Of a stretch of DNA of 64,000 bases, positions 41,217 to 49,960 are shown piece by piece. Source of the DNA: CAKVLS01 sp045534265 (GTDB lineage: Bacteria; Bacillota; Clostridia; Christensenellales; UBA1242). A program made the translations under genes and the position numbers. Within the stretch, counting starts at the first letter, position 1. Every line of letters begins with the position of its first letter. Under the pieces are notes generated by a model. That model did not search any database, was not told the origin of the DNA, and saw nothing but the letters and a program-made list of their open reading frames with translations. Location of the stretch: assembly GCA_045534265.1 (NCBI GenBank), contig JAZSJH010000005.1, positions 62,001-126,000 on the forward strand, read 5' to 3'.

Positions 41217-42590
41217 TTATTGTTCTGGAGATAGGTCTTTAGAGTAGTCGTGAAGAGTAATCTTTCCGTCTGGAGAAACCTTATCTTGTTTTCTTATGTC
41301 GCTAGGAAGAACAAGAGTTTTGTCGCTTACTTCTACATATAGTTCTTTGTCGATATATGCAGGAGTTTGAGCGCCAGGTTTGCCAACATACAACTCATCT
41401 GGGTTTGGAGCAAGCTCTTCTTCAGACAATGTTTGTTTGATTGACTTGATTTGCTCTTCAAAGTGGTTTTTGATTATTTCGTATGTCGCAGGAGAAGAGA
41501 ATGTTTCGTCAGCAAATGCCTCTAATGTTTCTTTATCTTCAAAGTACATAGCTCCGTCTGGGAAATATGAATCCATTTGTTTGCCGTACCTATCCGCTCT
41601 CATATAGTTTGCAATCGGTACGTACATAATGTTGTTTCTTTGACAGAACGCTTCAAAGTGGTCTGCAAACTGATATTTTCTAAGGTGGGTAGGGCAAGTT
41701 TGAGTAAAGATGCCATTGCCGCCTAGAGTTAAAGCTTTTATAGATGGCCCTGTTGTTCTAATTGTATGGTCGCCTGGTTTTTGAAGTAATTTTGGAGTTG
41801 TAACAACTGCTCTTGTAGAGCCTGCTTGTATTGTTCCAAAGCCATCATTTAGGCTTTCAACTGTAGCTGAATATCCGTGTGGGTCCATTAGTCTATCTCT
41901 CATGCTATATACGTGAGTTTCAGCTCCAGTTGGATCGGCGTAAGCTATATTTGGAAGGCCTTTTGTAGTCAAGATTTCGCCGTTTGCGCCACGCATTAGG
42001 TCTTCGTGTACAGAGTTTGGAAAATAAGTAGGACGCTCAATGTTTAGAAGTCCAGCTTCTTGTCCTGCCATATAAAGTACTAGTTTTGTGTTGGCAGCTT
42101 GTACGCTATTGCCTTCGTCACAAATAATAGAGAATAGACAAGTTCTGTTTGTTTCTTTATCAAAACCAATAAGTCTTATTACATTGCCTTCTTTATAAAA
42201 AGGTACAAGTGGTGTGTCTTTTTGTGTTCTCTCCCACAATCTTCTGTTAGAGATAGGGAAGGCATTTTTGATGTTCTTTTTTTGTTTAGGATAACCCTGT
42301 GGCATATCGCCAAAAGTATATCCTTTCGGTACTGATATCAAGTCAACTGTTGGTCTTGAAAATCTTTGTTTTATAACTTCGTCTGCAATAGCTGCTACTG
42401 CTACGCTGTTGCTTTCTAGTAGTTGTCTAAATTCGGTTTGTTCTCTTGTCTTTGGAACTCTCAAAAGTGTATCACTTCTTCCAGACTCCATCAAAGAATC
42501 ATAATATCTTCTCAAAGCACCAGCTAATGCCATATTACCATTTGAGAGTTGTTGTATTAATTGTTCGATATTGTTTCTTTCGTTTGACAA
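41217..42590 (-). CDS. Hypothetical protein, TTG start
   Basis: 457 residues, soluble by composition. Segments such as VPKGYTFGDMPQGYPKQKKNIKNAFPISNRRLWERT and GDHTIRTTGPSIKALTLGGNGIFTQTCPTHLRKYQF look conserved but match no family I know. The true start is taken as TTG at 42590: GGAGGG lies 7 nt upstream of it, and falls inside the frame of an ATG at 42605 that has no ribosome site of its own. It has its own terminator and is not obviously linked to the downstream RT. Confidence 0.6.
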   Translation of the reverse strand: MSNERNNIEQLIQQLSNGNMALAGALRRYYDSLMESGRSDTLLRVPKTREQTEFRQLLESNSVAVAAIADEVIKQRFSRPTVDLISVPKGYTFGDMPQGYPKQKKNIKNAFPISNRRLWERTQKDTPLVPFYKEGNVIRLIGFDKETNRTCLFSIICDEGNSVQAANTKLVLYMAGQEAGLLNIERPTYFPNSVHEDLMRGANGEILTTKGLPNIAYADPTGAETHVYSMRDRLMDPHGYSATVESLNDGFGTIQAGSTRAVVTTPKLLQKPGDHTIRTTGPSIKALTLGGNGIFTQTCPTHLRKYQFADHFEAFCQRNNIMYVPIANYMRADRYGKQMDSYFPDGAMYFEDKETLEAFADETFSSPATYEIIKNHFEEQIKSIKQTLSEEELAPNPDELYVGKPGAQTPAYIDKELYVEVSDKTLVLPSDIRKQDKVSPDGKITLHDYSKDLSPEQ

Positions 42591-42969
42591 AATAATTCCC
42601 TCCATATTTTGTTTATAGCATTATATCAAATGTGTGCAAAATAGTCAATAGTGGCTATAAATGTAATATATATAAATAAATATATTTATACAATAAGAGA
42701 TATTTTTAGCTGTAAAATAGCATTTTTTTGAGCCAAATTTTATAATAAAATAATACGCAATAGTGGTTTTTGTGGTAAGATTTGTGTGGGGGTAAATATG
42801 ATTTTAATAGGCAACTCAAGATATTTTTTTGCGTGTTTTTTGTAATTGATTTTGTTTGCTTAAAAATCAATTTTAAGAAAAAAATATTTTTTTGCTTTTG
42901 CGTTTGACAAAAGTATTTTATAAGCATATTATATTTATGAGCCCCGTATAGGGGGCGGGGAGAAATAAT
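42591..42969. other. 379-bp intergenic region with csoR promoter and a possible micro-gene
   Basis: Besides the csoR promoter/operator (below), it holds a 15-codon frame at 42798-42845 (MILIGNSRYFFACFL) after GGGGG, whose stop overlaps a 10-bp hairpin (42844-42872, AATTGATTTT/AAAATCAATT). This is weak evidence for a small transcript; the rest is AT-rich without clear features. Confidence 0.35.
42904..42960 (+). promoter_or_regulatory. csoR promoter with G/C-tract operator
   Basis: TTGACA 42904-42909, 17 nt, TATTAT 42927-42932. Then CCCCGTATAGGGGG at 42942-42955, the CsoR/RcnR-type inverted G-tract operator, reaching into a GGGGAG ribosome site just ahead of ATG 42970. A bound repressor would block transcription and, in RNA form, the G tract could affect translation. 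Confidence 0.8.
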
Positions 42970-43230
42970 ATGACAAAAGAAAATAAAAAATCAGCAACAA
43001 ATAGAGTTGCAACTGTTATGGGACATCTTAACGGAATTAAAACAATGATAGAAGAAGACAAGTCTTGCGAAGAGATTTTGATACAGTTATCTGCTGTAGA
43101 AAGCTCTATCAATAAGCTTGGGAAATTTATATTAAAAAATCATCTTAATACATGTGTAAAAGATGCGATTAAAAATGGTGAAGAAGATATAATTGACAGA
43201 TTTAACACTGTATTAGAAAAATTTTTGTAG
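42970..43230 (+). CDS. csoR: CsoR-family metal-sensing repressor
   Basis: 86-residue all-helical DNA-binding protein of the CsoR/RcnR/FrmR family. The Cu(I)-site residues appear in order: Cys in KSCEEIL (residue 35-37), His and Cys in KNHLNTC (about 60-64), the C-H-C set of copper sensors; MGHLNGIKTMIE is the family's helix 1. When copper binds, it should leave its operator and release the operon that contains the P1B ATPase 9 bp downstream. Confidence 0.88.
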   Translation: MTKENKKSATNRVATVMGHLNGIKTMIEEDKSCEEILIQLSAVESSINKLGKFILKNHLNTCVKDAIKNGEEDIIDRFNTVLEKFL

Positions 43231-43239
43231 GAGCGAAAC

Positions 43240-45528
43240 ATGGAAAAACACGAAGAGAGTGTTTGTGATTGTCCTAGTTGTAGAGCAAGAAGAGAGCGTG
43301 AAGCTATGCTCGAAAAATTAAGAGCGCAAGAACAAACGGCTCAAGAAAATGGAGAAGTGTCTTGTTGCTGTGGCAAAAAAGCAAAAGATTATACAAAGCG
43401 TGATTTGATTATAAGGCTTAGTCTTTTGGGCGTGTCTTTGGTAGGCATTATATTGAGCTTTATTAATATCTGGTCGCTTGTAGGGCTTGAGCAATTATGG
43501 TTTTTAGACTTTGCATACTTAGCTGTTTTTATTAATGGTTATGATATTTTCAAAACGGCAATTTTGGGATTAAAAAATAAAAAAGTTACATCTTCGTTAC
43601 TTGTTACGGTTGCAATGCTAGCATCTATTATTTTGGAGTATACAGTAGATCATAGCGGGCATATGCATAGTTATATTTTTGCGGCTGGCGAAATAGCATT
43701 TTTTATGGCTGTTGGTGGGCTTATTGAAGACTGGACAATAGGGAAGTCTAGACAAGGAATACAAAGACTTCTTGAAATGACACCAAAAACTGCAACTATC
43801 AAAATGGGTTCAAAATATGAGCAAATAGCTATTAGTAAGCTAAAAATCGGTGATGTTGTTTTGGTTAAACCAAATGAACAATTGCCTGTTGATGGTGAGA
43901 TAGTAAAGGGTGAAAGTTCAATAGACCAATCATCAGTTACAGGGGAGTTTGTCCCTGTAGATGTAAAACCTGGCGACAAAGTTTATGGCGCTACTTGGAA
44001 TAAACAAGGTGTTATAGAAGTAAAAGTAACAGTAGAGCCAAAGGATATGACTGTTAATAAGCTAATAAACCTAGTAAAAGAAGCCGAAGGTCAAAAAGCC
44101 CCAATATCACGACTTGCTGACAAATGGGCTAGTTTTATAGTCCCAAGTTCTATTATACTGTCAATACTTGTTGGGGTTGTGTCATATTTTGCCTTTGGGC
44201 TAACTATTGCCCAAGCGCTTATTCGTGGTACAACAATTTTGGTTGTGTTCTGTCCTTGTTCGCTAACGCTAGCCACTCCAACAGCAGTCGCTGCAGGACT
44301 TGGAAGTGCAGCATATAATGGCATTATGATAAAGTCAGGTGACGCTATCGAAAGACTTGCAAAAGTAAATGCAGTTGCCTTTGACAAAACTGGAACAATA
44401 ACAACCGGAAAACTAAATGTAGAGAAAGTAATTGCCTTTGAAGAAGGGAAAGAAAACGAAGTTTTGATGCTGGCTGGCAGTGCCGAAAAGTATTCAGAAC
44501 ACCCAATAGGAAAAGCAATTTTTGAGCACGCTTTAGCAAGACTTGAGCTAAAAGAACCGGTTAATACAAGATCACTTGTTGGCGTGGGGATTACTGCAAA
44601 AATAGATAACAAACTTGTCAAAGTTATAAGTTACAAACAAGCGCAAAAAGATTATCCAAGTGATAAAAACTTGGAAGCTATTAGTAGTGAACTAGACAAA
44701 GGGTATAGCATTGTTGTAGTTGTTTTTGGATTTAAGATTATAGGCGCAATATGTTTGTTTGATACAATAAGAGATGACGCAAAAAATATCATTAATTTAC
44801 TAAAAACAAAAGGCTACAAAACAATGATGTTAACAGGTGATAACAAAGCCGCTGCTGAATATACAAAATCACTTGTTGATGTAGATGAATATATCGCAGA
44901 GCTTATGCCAGAAGACAAACTTGATAGTGTAATCGCCCTTAAAAAACAAGGCAATAATGTTTGTATGGTGGGTGATGGAGTAAATGACGCACCGGCTCTT
45001 GCGGGGGCAGATAGTTCGATTGCTATGGGCGCACTTGGCTCTGATGTTGCAGTCGAAACTGCAGATGTTGCGATAATGAATAGTGATATAAGAAACATAT
45101 ACAATACACTTCATCTTGCAAGAAATACACTTTCTACAATCAAGCGAAACATAATTATTGCAATGTCAATAAATGCTTTATCTGTAGCACTTAGTTTTTG
45201 TGGAATATTAACTCCAGTAACAGGCGTTCTTGTTCACAACTTCTGTTCGCTATTTGTGGTAATAAGCTCAGCTTTTATCCTAAAAACAAGATATATTAAG
45301 CCAGAGAGCGAAAAGGCTCTTCAAAAAACATCTCAAAGAGAAAAGAAAAAATCTTGCAATTGCGATAAAGTAGTAGAAGAAAAATCTTGTTGTTGTAGCG
45401 CAAAAACTACCGCTGAAAAACAAGATAAACAAAAAACTGAAGATATGTACGAAAACGGTAGAAAGCTATGCAAATGTGGTAAGAAAAAATACTGTACTTG
45501 CGGCGAAAACGGAAAGTGTAGTGATTAA
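43240..45528 (+). CDS. P1B-type heavy-metal (probably Cu+) translocating ATPase
   Basis: 762 residues. The membrane part carries the CPC metal site (FCPCSLTLATPTA, near residue 337), phosphorylation site DKTGTITTGK (near 381), HP motif SEHPIGKAI (near 420) and GDGVNDAPALAGADSS (near 578). In place of a Gly-Met-Thr-Cys-x-x-Cys domain, the N-terminus has CDCPSC and CCC clusters, and the C-terminus a cysteine-rich tail (CNCDK, CCC, CKCGKKKYCTC), likely metal-capture regions. Regulated with csoR, so Cu+ export is most likely; Zn/Cd export is the alternative. Terminator at 45535. Confidence 0.88.
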   Translation: MEKHEESVCDCPSCRARREREAMLEKLRAQEQTAQENGEVSCCCGKKAKDYTKRDLIIRLSLLGVSLVGIILSFINIWSLVGLEQLWFLDFAYLAVFINGYDIFKTAILGLKNKKVTSSLLVTVAMLASIILEYTVDHSGHMHSYIFAAGEIAFFMAVGGLIEDWTIGKSRQGIQRLLEMTPKTATIKMGSKYEQIAISKLKIGDVVLVKPNEQLPVDGEIVKGESSIDQSSVTGEFVPVDVKPGDKVYGATWNKQGVIEVKVTVEPKDMTVNKLINLVKEAEGQKAPISRLADKWASFIVPSSIILSILVGVVSYFAFGLTIAQALIRGTTILVVFCPCSLTLATPTAVAAGLGSAAYNGIMIKSGDAIERLAKVNAVAFDKTGTITTGKLNVEKVIAFEEGKENEVLMLAGSAEKYSEHPIGKAIFEHALARLELKEPVNTRSLVGVGITAKIDNKLVKVISYKQAQKDYPSDKNLEAISSELDKGYSIVVVVFGFKIIGAICLFDTIRDDAKNIINLLKTKGYKTMMLTGDNKAAAEYTKSLVDVDEYIAELMPEDKLDSVIALKKQGNNVCMVGDGVNDAPALAGADSSIAMGALGSDVAVETADVAIMNSDIRNIYNTLHLARNTLSTIKRNIIIAMSINALSVALSFCGILTPVTGVLVHNFCSLFVVISSAFILKTRYIKPESEKALQKTSQREKKKSCNCDKVVEEKSCCCSAKTTAEKQDKQKTEDMYENGRKLCKCGKKKYCTCGENGKCSD

Positions 45529-45534
45529 AAATTT

Positions 45535-45567
45535 GAAGGGGACAAAAATGTCTCCTTTATTTTTTTG
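45535..45567 (+). terminator. Terminator of the copper ATPase gene
   Basis: AAGGGGACA/TGTCTCCTT hairpin followed by a T-run. Confidence 0.8.
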
Positions 45568-45627
45568 CTCAATAAAATAATTGTTATATTTTGCGTTTTG
45601 GTATATAATTAATTTTAGGAGATTAAT

Positions 45628-48171
45628 ATGGAAAAACTAGTTGTTATTGATGGTAATAGTTTGATTAATAGGGCCTTTTATGCCTTACCACTTTTGTCTA
45701 ACAAAGACGGTGAATATTCAAACGCAGTGTATGGTTTTACTAATATGCTTTTGAAAGTTATTCAAGAAGCAAACCCTACACATATCGTAGTTGCCTTTGA
45801 CTATGGCAAAAAGACCTTTAGAAATGATTTGTACAAAGAATATAAGGGCACTCGTAAGGGTACTCCAGACGAACTAAAACCACAATTTGCCATACTAAAA
45901 AGATTGCTTGATGCTATGAAAATTACATTTATCGAAATTTCTGGCGTAGAAGCAGATGATATCATTGGTAGTATTTCTAAAAAGTTTGATGTTCCAACTA
46001 TTATTTTGACTGGTGATAAAGATAGTTTGCAACTAATAGACAATACAACAGAAGTTTGGCTTACAAAAAAGGGTATCTCAGAAACAGCTGTTATGACCGA
46101 AGATAGCTTTTTAGAAGCATATGGACTAAAACCACCACAAATGATTGACCTAAAATCACTTATGGGTGATAGCTCTGATAATATTCCGGGTGTAAAGGGT
46201 GTTGGAGAAAAGACGGCTGTTGACCTACTTAAAACTTATGGCACAACAGAAAATGTATACGAAAATATCGAAAATATCAAAGGCAAACTAAAAGAAAAAT
46301 TAGCCGAAAATAAAGATATGGCATTTTTATCAAAAACTCTTGCTACTATCAAAACTGATGTTAAGATTAATTACACTCTTGACGATTTTAGATACGATTA
46401 CCCATTTGGTAGAGAAGTATTTGATATCTTTATGCAATACAATTTCAATAGTTTGATTAAACGAAATGAAATTTATAAAAATGGCGAAAACAAAATTTTG
46501 TCACAAAAAGAATACAACCTTTGTGAAATACAAACTTTAGATGAACTAAAAGAAAAGGTAAACCTTGCCAAAGCAACTAGAATATTTGCTTTTGAGATAG
46601 ATAGCCCTGTTAGCTTTTCGGTAGATGGCAAAACTGAGTATAAAGTTTCTATTGTTCAAGACCTTCTTGGTGGCGGAATATCTTTTGAAGATATACTAGG
46701 CACTTTTGCAGAAGTTTTGGACGACAGCGGAATTATAAAAATATGTAACGACCGCAAAAAGATTTTGAAAAATTACGACAAATTTTTCACAATAAAAGGC
46801 GAAGTTTTTGACACCTTGCTTGCTTATTACCTTGTTTCGGGCGGAGATAAGGCAAACGTCCAAGAGATGATGCTAAACTACAAGTGTGACGAAAAGTTTA
46901 TTGCTTGCTCTATGTTTGACCTAAAAGAAACTTTTGAGAAACTTCTTAAAGAATATGACCTTGAATATCTATATTATGACGTTGAGCTTCCACTTGAGAT
47001 GACACTATATGATATGGAAAAAACAGGTTTTAAGATAGATAGAGAAGTTATGCTTTCGCTACAAGAAAACTACTCAAAACAAGTAGTCGAACTTGAAAAT
47101 ATGATATACGACCTAGCAGGTCAAAAGTTTAACCTTCAATCACCAAAACAAATAGCAAAAGTTTTGTTTGAAGATTTGGGTTTGAAAACAAATTCTAAAA
47201 AAGTATCAACAAGTGCAGAAGTTTTGGAAGAGATATCTAACCAACACCCAATTGTTCCTTTGATACTAAGATATAGACAAATCCAAAAACTTGTTGGCAC
47301 ATACCTTATGCCTTTTGACGAACTTACAAAAAAAGAAGACATTATTCACACAGAATTTAAGCAAATGCTAACTTCAACCGGTAGACTTAGTTCTATAGAG
47401 CCAAACCTTCAAAATATCCCAACAAGAACAGAAGAAGGCAAAGCTTTAAGAAAAATGTTTGTACCGATAAATGAAGATGGCTATCTTGTATCAGCGGATT
47501 ATTCTCAAATAGAGCTAAGACTTCTTGCTCACTTTAGCCAAGATAAAAACTTAGTCAATGCCTACAACAGCGGGCAAGATATCCATATGCAGACCGCAAG
47601 TGAAATCTTTGGAGTTCCTTTCCAAGAAGTAACACCAAATATGAGAAGAGATGCAAAAGTTGTTAACTTTGGTATTATCTATGGTATGAGTGACTATGGT
47701 CTATCTCAAAGTTTGGGTTGTATGGTATACCAAGCGAAAGACTATATCACAACATACTTTGAAAAGTTCCCGGGCGTAAAAGCCTATATGGACAGAAGTA
47801 TTGCCTTTGCTAGAGAAAACGGTTATGTAAAAACGCTTCTTAATCGTAGAAGAAAAATTTTGGAAATAACATCTAGTAATTACCTAACACGCAAATTCGG
47901 CGAAAGGGCAAGTATGAATATGCCACTTCAAGGGACAGCAAGCGATATAATAAAACTTGCTATGGTAGCTGTTGATAGAGAAATCAAAAAGAGAAACTTA
48001 AAGAGTAAACTTATACTTCAAATCCATGACGAATTAATTGTAGACACTGCAAAAGATGAACTAAATATCGTAGTAAACCTTTTGAAAGACACAATGGAAA
48101 ATGTAGTGAAACTAAATGTCCCACTAGAAGTAGATGTTAATATGGGTAAAGACTGGTTTGATTGTAAATAA
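45628..48171 (+). CDS. polA: DNA polymerase I
   Basis: 847 residues. The 5'-nuclease domain (residues 1-290) has LVVIDGNSLINRAFYAL, EADDIIGSI, TGDKDSLQLI and GVKGVGEKTAVDLL. The middle 3'-5' exonuclease domain is degenerate: the motif I DxE reads FEID and the other acidic residues are missing, as usual for Firmicutes PolA, so it lacks proofreading. The polymerase domain has motif A VSADYSQIELRLLAH, motif B RRDAKVVNFGIIYG and motif C LILQIHDELIVD. AGGAG precedes the ATG. Role: Okazaki-fragment processing and repair. Confidence 0.97.
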   Translation: MEKLVVIDGNSLINRAFYALPLLSNKDGEYSNAVYGFTNMLLKVIQEANPTHIVVAFDYGKKTFRNDLYKEYKGTRKGTPDELKPQFAILKRLLDAMKITFIEISGVEADDIIGSISKKFDVPTIILTGDKDSLQLIDNTTEVWLTKKGISETAVMTEDSFLEAYGLKPPQMIDLKSLMGDSSDNIPGVKGVGEKTAVDLLKTYGTTENVYENIENIKGKLKEKLAENKDMAFLSKTLATIKTDVKINYTLDDFRYDYPFGREVFDIFMQYNFNSLIKRNEIYKNGENKILSQKEYNLCEIQTLDELKEKVNLAKATRIFAFEIDSPVSFSVDGKTEYKVSIVQDLLGGGISFEDILGTFAEVLDDSGIIKICNDRKKILKNYDKFFTIKGEVFDTLLAYYLVSGGDKANVQEMMLNYKCDEKFIACSMFDLKETFEKLLKEYDLEYLYYDVELPLEMTLYDMEKTGFKIDREVMLSLQENYSKQVVELENMIYDLAGQKFNLQSPKQIAKVLFEDLGLKTNSKKVSTSAEVLEEISNQHPIVPLILRYRQIQKLVGTYLMPFDELTKKEDIIHTEFKQMLTSTGRLSSIEPNLQNIPTRTEEGKALRKMFVPINEDGYLVSADYSQIELRLLAHFSQDKNLVNAYNSGQDIHMQTASEIFGVPFQEVTPNMRRDAKVVNFGIIYGMSDYGLSQSLGCMVYQAKDYITTYFEKFPGVKAYMDRSIAFARENGYVKTLLNRRRKILEITSSNYLTRKFGERASMNMPLQGTASDIIKLAMVAVDREIKKRNLKSKLILQIHDELIVDTAKDELNIVVNLLKDTMENVVKLNVPLEVDVNMGKDWFDCK

Positions 48172-48223
48172 TTAATTTTTGAAATGAACTAAAGTGAAAC
48201 ATATAATTAAGAGGTAAGAACAA

Positions 48224-49042
48224 ATGACTTTTGGTGACTGGTTGTTTTATTGTCCAGATATCCCTACATTTGACAATCCAATGATAAATGGTAGGTGGGG
48301 TATATGGCATATACTTACTATTGTTATTAGTATTTTGTCAATAATTACACTTATCATTGTAGTAAAAAAAGTTAAAAACAAAGAAAAATCCAAGAAGATT
48401 ATTGTCACGGTATTAGCATCTTTTCTTATATTTTTTGAGATAATGATACGTATTGTTAAATTTAAGGTATACTCTCATATATTGACATTTAAGTGGGTTG
48501 TTAAATTTTTACTTCCATACGTATGGTGTGCTATATCTTGTTGGGCGCTTATATTTTCAGTTTTTATAAACAAAAAATTTTTTTATAACTATGCAAGTAC
48601 TTCGGCACTTCTTTGCTCGGTTATGTTTTTTATAAGTCCCGGCGTTGGTTTTCATAACAAGTATATTACCTTTTGGAATTTGTACTCTATAGTAACACAT
48701 GCTATACTTTTTGTTATGTCGGTACTTTTGATAAAGTTTAATTTTGCTGATTTTAAGTACAAGGGTTTTTGGAAAGAACTAATTTGTTATGCTGTTACTT
48801 TTTTGTATTCAATACTCACAACATGTGTATTTCATATGGAAAAAGACCCTATGTACTTTATGCCAAATGGTGATATACAATTAGACATTTTAGGTATAAG
48901 TTATGGACTTTATTTGTCGTTATATATTATTTTTGTTTTGTTGTATATCAATAGCTTTTATTTGATTGCAGATAGGAATAGTATCAAGAAGCTGTTTGCA
49001 AAAAATAATAAAAGTCTGCAATCGCAAGAGAAAAAGAAATAG
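48224..49042 (+). CDS. TIGR02206/YwaF-like multispanning membrane protein
   Basis: 272 residues with about seven hydrophobic helices. NGRWGIWHILTIVISIL near the N-terminus, WVVKFLLPYVWCAISCWALI, PGVGFHNKYITFWNLYSIVTHAILFV and GDIQLDILGISYGLYLSLYI are the pattern of YwaF-like proteins: His and Asn at conserved positions in consecutive helices. Function is unknown in this family. GAGGTAAG lies before the ATG. Confidence 0.65.
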   Translation: MTFGDWLFYCPDIPTFDNPMINGRWGIWHILTIVISILSIITLIIVVKKVKNKEKSKKIIVTVLASFLIFFEIMIRIVKFKVYSHILTFKWVVKFLLPYVWCAISCWALIFSVFINKKFFYNYASTSALLCSVMFFISPGVGFHNKYITFWNLYSIVTHAILFVMSVLLIKFNFADFKYKGFWKELICYAVTFLYSILTTCVFHMEKDPMYFMPNGDIQLDILGISYGLYLSLYIIFVLLYINSFYLIADRNSIKKLFAKNNKSLQSQEKKK

Positions 49043-49054
49043 TAAAATTTTTAT

Positions 49055-49090
49055 AAAAAGACAGGATAGGTTCTCTGTCTTTTTGTTTTT
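49055..49090 (+). terminator. Terminator
   Basis: AGACAG/CTGTCT hairpin followed by TTTTTGTTTTT, after the membrane-protein gene. Confidence 0.75.
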
Positions 49091-49138
49091 TATGCGGGCT
49101 ATCTTATAAAATATTGCTTATTTACATATACTACTTGT

Positions 49139-49690
49139 ATGGAAAAGACAGAACGAAAAATCTTTATAACATTTTCTGTAATTTTGGGCGGTGTGTTTAT
49201 TTTTGTGTGTATGTACTTGGCTTATTTTTGGCTAAAATACCCCCTAAATTATGGCGATAGTATAAGATTGTATGCAGATAAGTTTGATATAGACCCGTCA
49301 CTTGTTGCTAGCATTATAAACGAAGAAAGTAGTTTTGAAACTAATGTTGTATCTAGAAAGGGTGCGGTTGGACTTATGCAGATTATGCCAAGAACGGCTG
49401 TGTTTGTAGCGGATATGCTAGGCGAAAGTATCGACACCAAAACCCTTGTCCAAAGCGACACCAACATAAAACTTGGGACTAAATACCTTGATTATTTGCA
49501 AGATAAGTTTCAAGATGAGACTGTTGTTTTGGCTTGTTATAATGCCGGCGAAGGTGTTGTTAGAAACTGGCTCAAAGACGCAAGATATTCGACAGATGGT
49601 AAAACCTTAAAGTTTGTACCCTACAAAGAAACAAGAGAATATATCAAAAACGTTCAAAAAGGCAAAGAGATTTATAAATCTAAATTATAA
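49139..49690 (+). CDS. Soluble lytic murein transglycosylase-like (SLT) protein
   Basis: 183 residues. An N-terminal membrane anchor (ITFSVILGGVFIFVCMYLAYF) is followed by a lysozyme-like goose-type/SLT domain: SLVASIINEESSF (catalytic Glu in INEESSF), VGLMQIMPRTA, LGTKYLDYLQDKF and CYNAGEGVVRNWL. Cleaves the glycan strands of peptidoglycan, here outside the membrane. TATACT lies 6 nt before the ATG and there is no ribosome site, so the transcript is probably leaderless. Confidence 0.88.
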   Translation: MEKTERKIFITFSVILGGVFIFVCMYLAYFWLKYPLNYGDSIRLYADKFDIDPSLVASIINEESSFETNVVSRKGAVGLMQIMPRTAVFVADMLGESIDTKTLVQSDTNIKLGTKYLDYLQDKFQDETVVLACYNAGEGVVRNWLKDARYSTDGKTLKFVPYKETREYIKNVQKGKEIYKSKL

Positions 49691-49692
49691 CC

Positions 49693-49721
49693 TTGACAAT
49701 TTTTTTTAATAAGAGTATACT
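49693..49721 (+). promoter_or_regulatory. Promoter of a small transcript
   Basis: TTGACA 49693-49698, 17 nt, TATACT 49716-49721. Followed by a 16-codon frame and a terminator. Confidence 0.75.
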
Positions 49722-49768
49722 GCAAGTAGTGAAAAACAATTTTCGCTATAACAAAGGGAAATTTTTTG

Positions 49769-49819
49769 ATGACAATTAATCTAATAAAAAAATGCAATAA
49801 AAAATCTAAGGCTAAATAA
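49769..49819 (+). CDS. Micro-gene of 16 codons, possible leader peptide or small protein
   Basis: MTINLIKKCNKKSKAK, Lys-rich. AAAGGGA lies 8 nt before the ATG, a consensus promoter 48 nt upstream and a hairpin terminator 25 nt downstream, so the transcript would be about 150 nt and carry only this frame. It could be a small protein or a non-coding RNA that happens to contain a short frame. It lies just before lysS but is closed off from it by the terminator. Confidence 0.45.
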   Translation: MTINLIKKCNKKSKAK

Positions 49820-49843
49820 GTTTAGTCATTATTTTGTTGCAAA

Positions 49844-49879
49844 GCGGTATAGCACAAAATATGGCTATACCGTTTTTTA
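49844..49879 (+). terminator. Terminator of the micro-gene transcript
   Basis: CGGTATAGC/GCTATACCG hairpin followed by six T. Confidence 0.85.
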
Positions 49880-49960
49880 TTATATTTATTAATATTATTA
49901 AAATAGTTGTTTTACTTTGTTAAATATGTTATTATCAAAAAAGGTAAAAAGGGAAAAATT

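Noticed and set aside
42798..42845. 15-codon micro-gene before csoR
   Set aside because: Only a weak G-run as ribosome site and no clear promoter; kept as a note under the intergenic region.
45628..48171. Loss of proofreading in PolA as a novelty
   Set aside because: A degenerate exonuclease domain is normal for Firmicutes DNA polymerase I.
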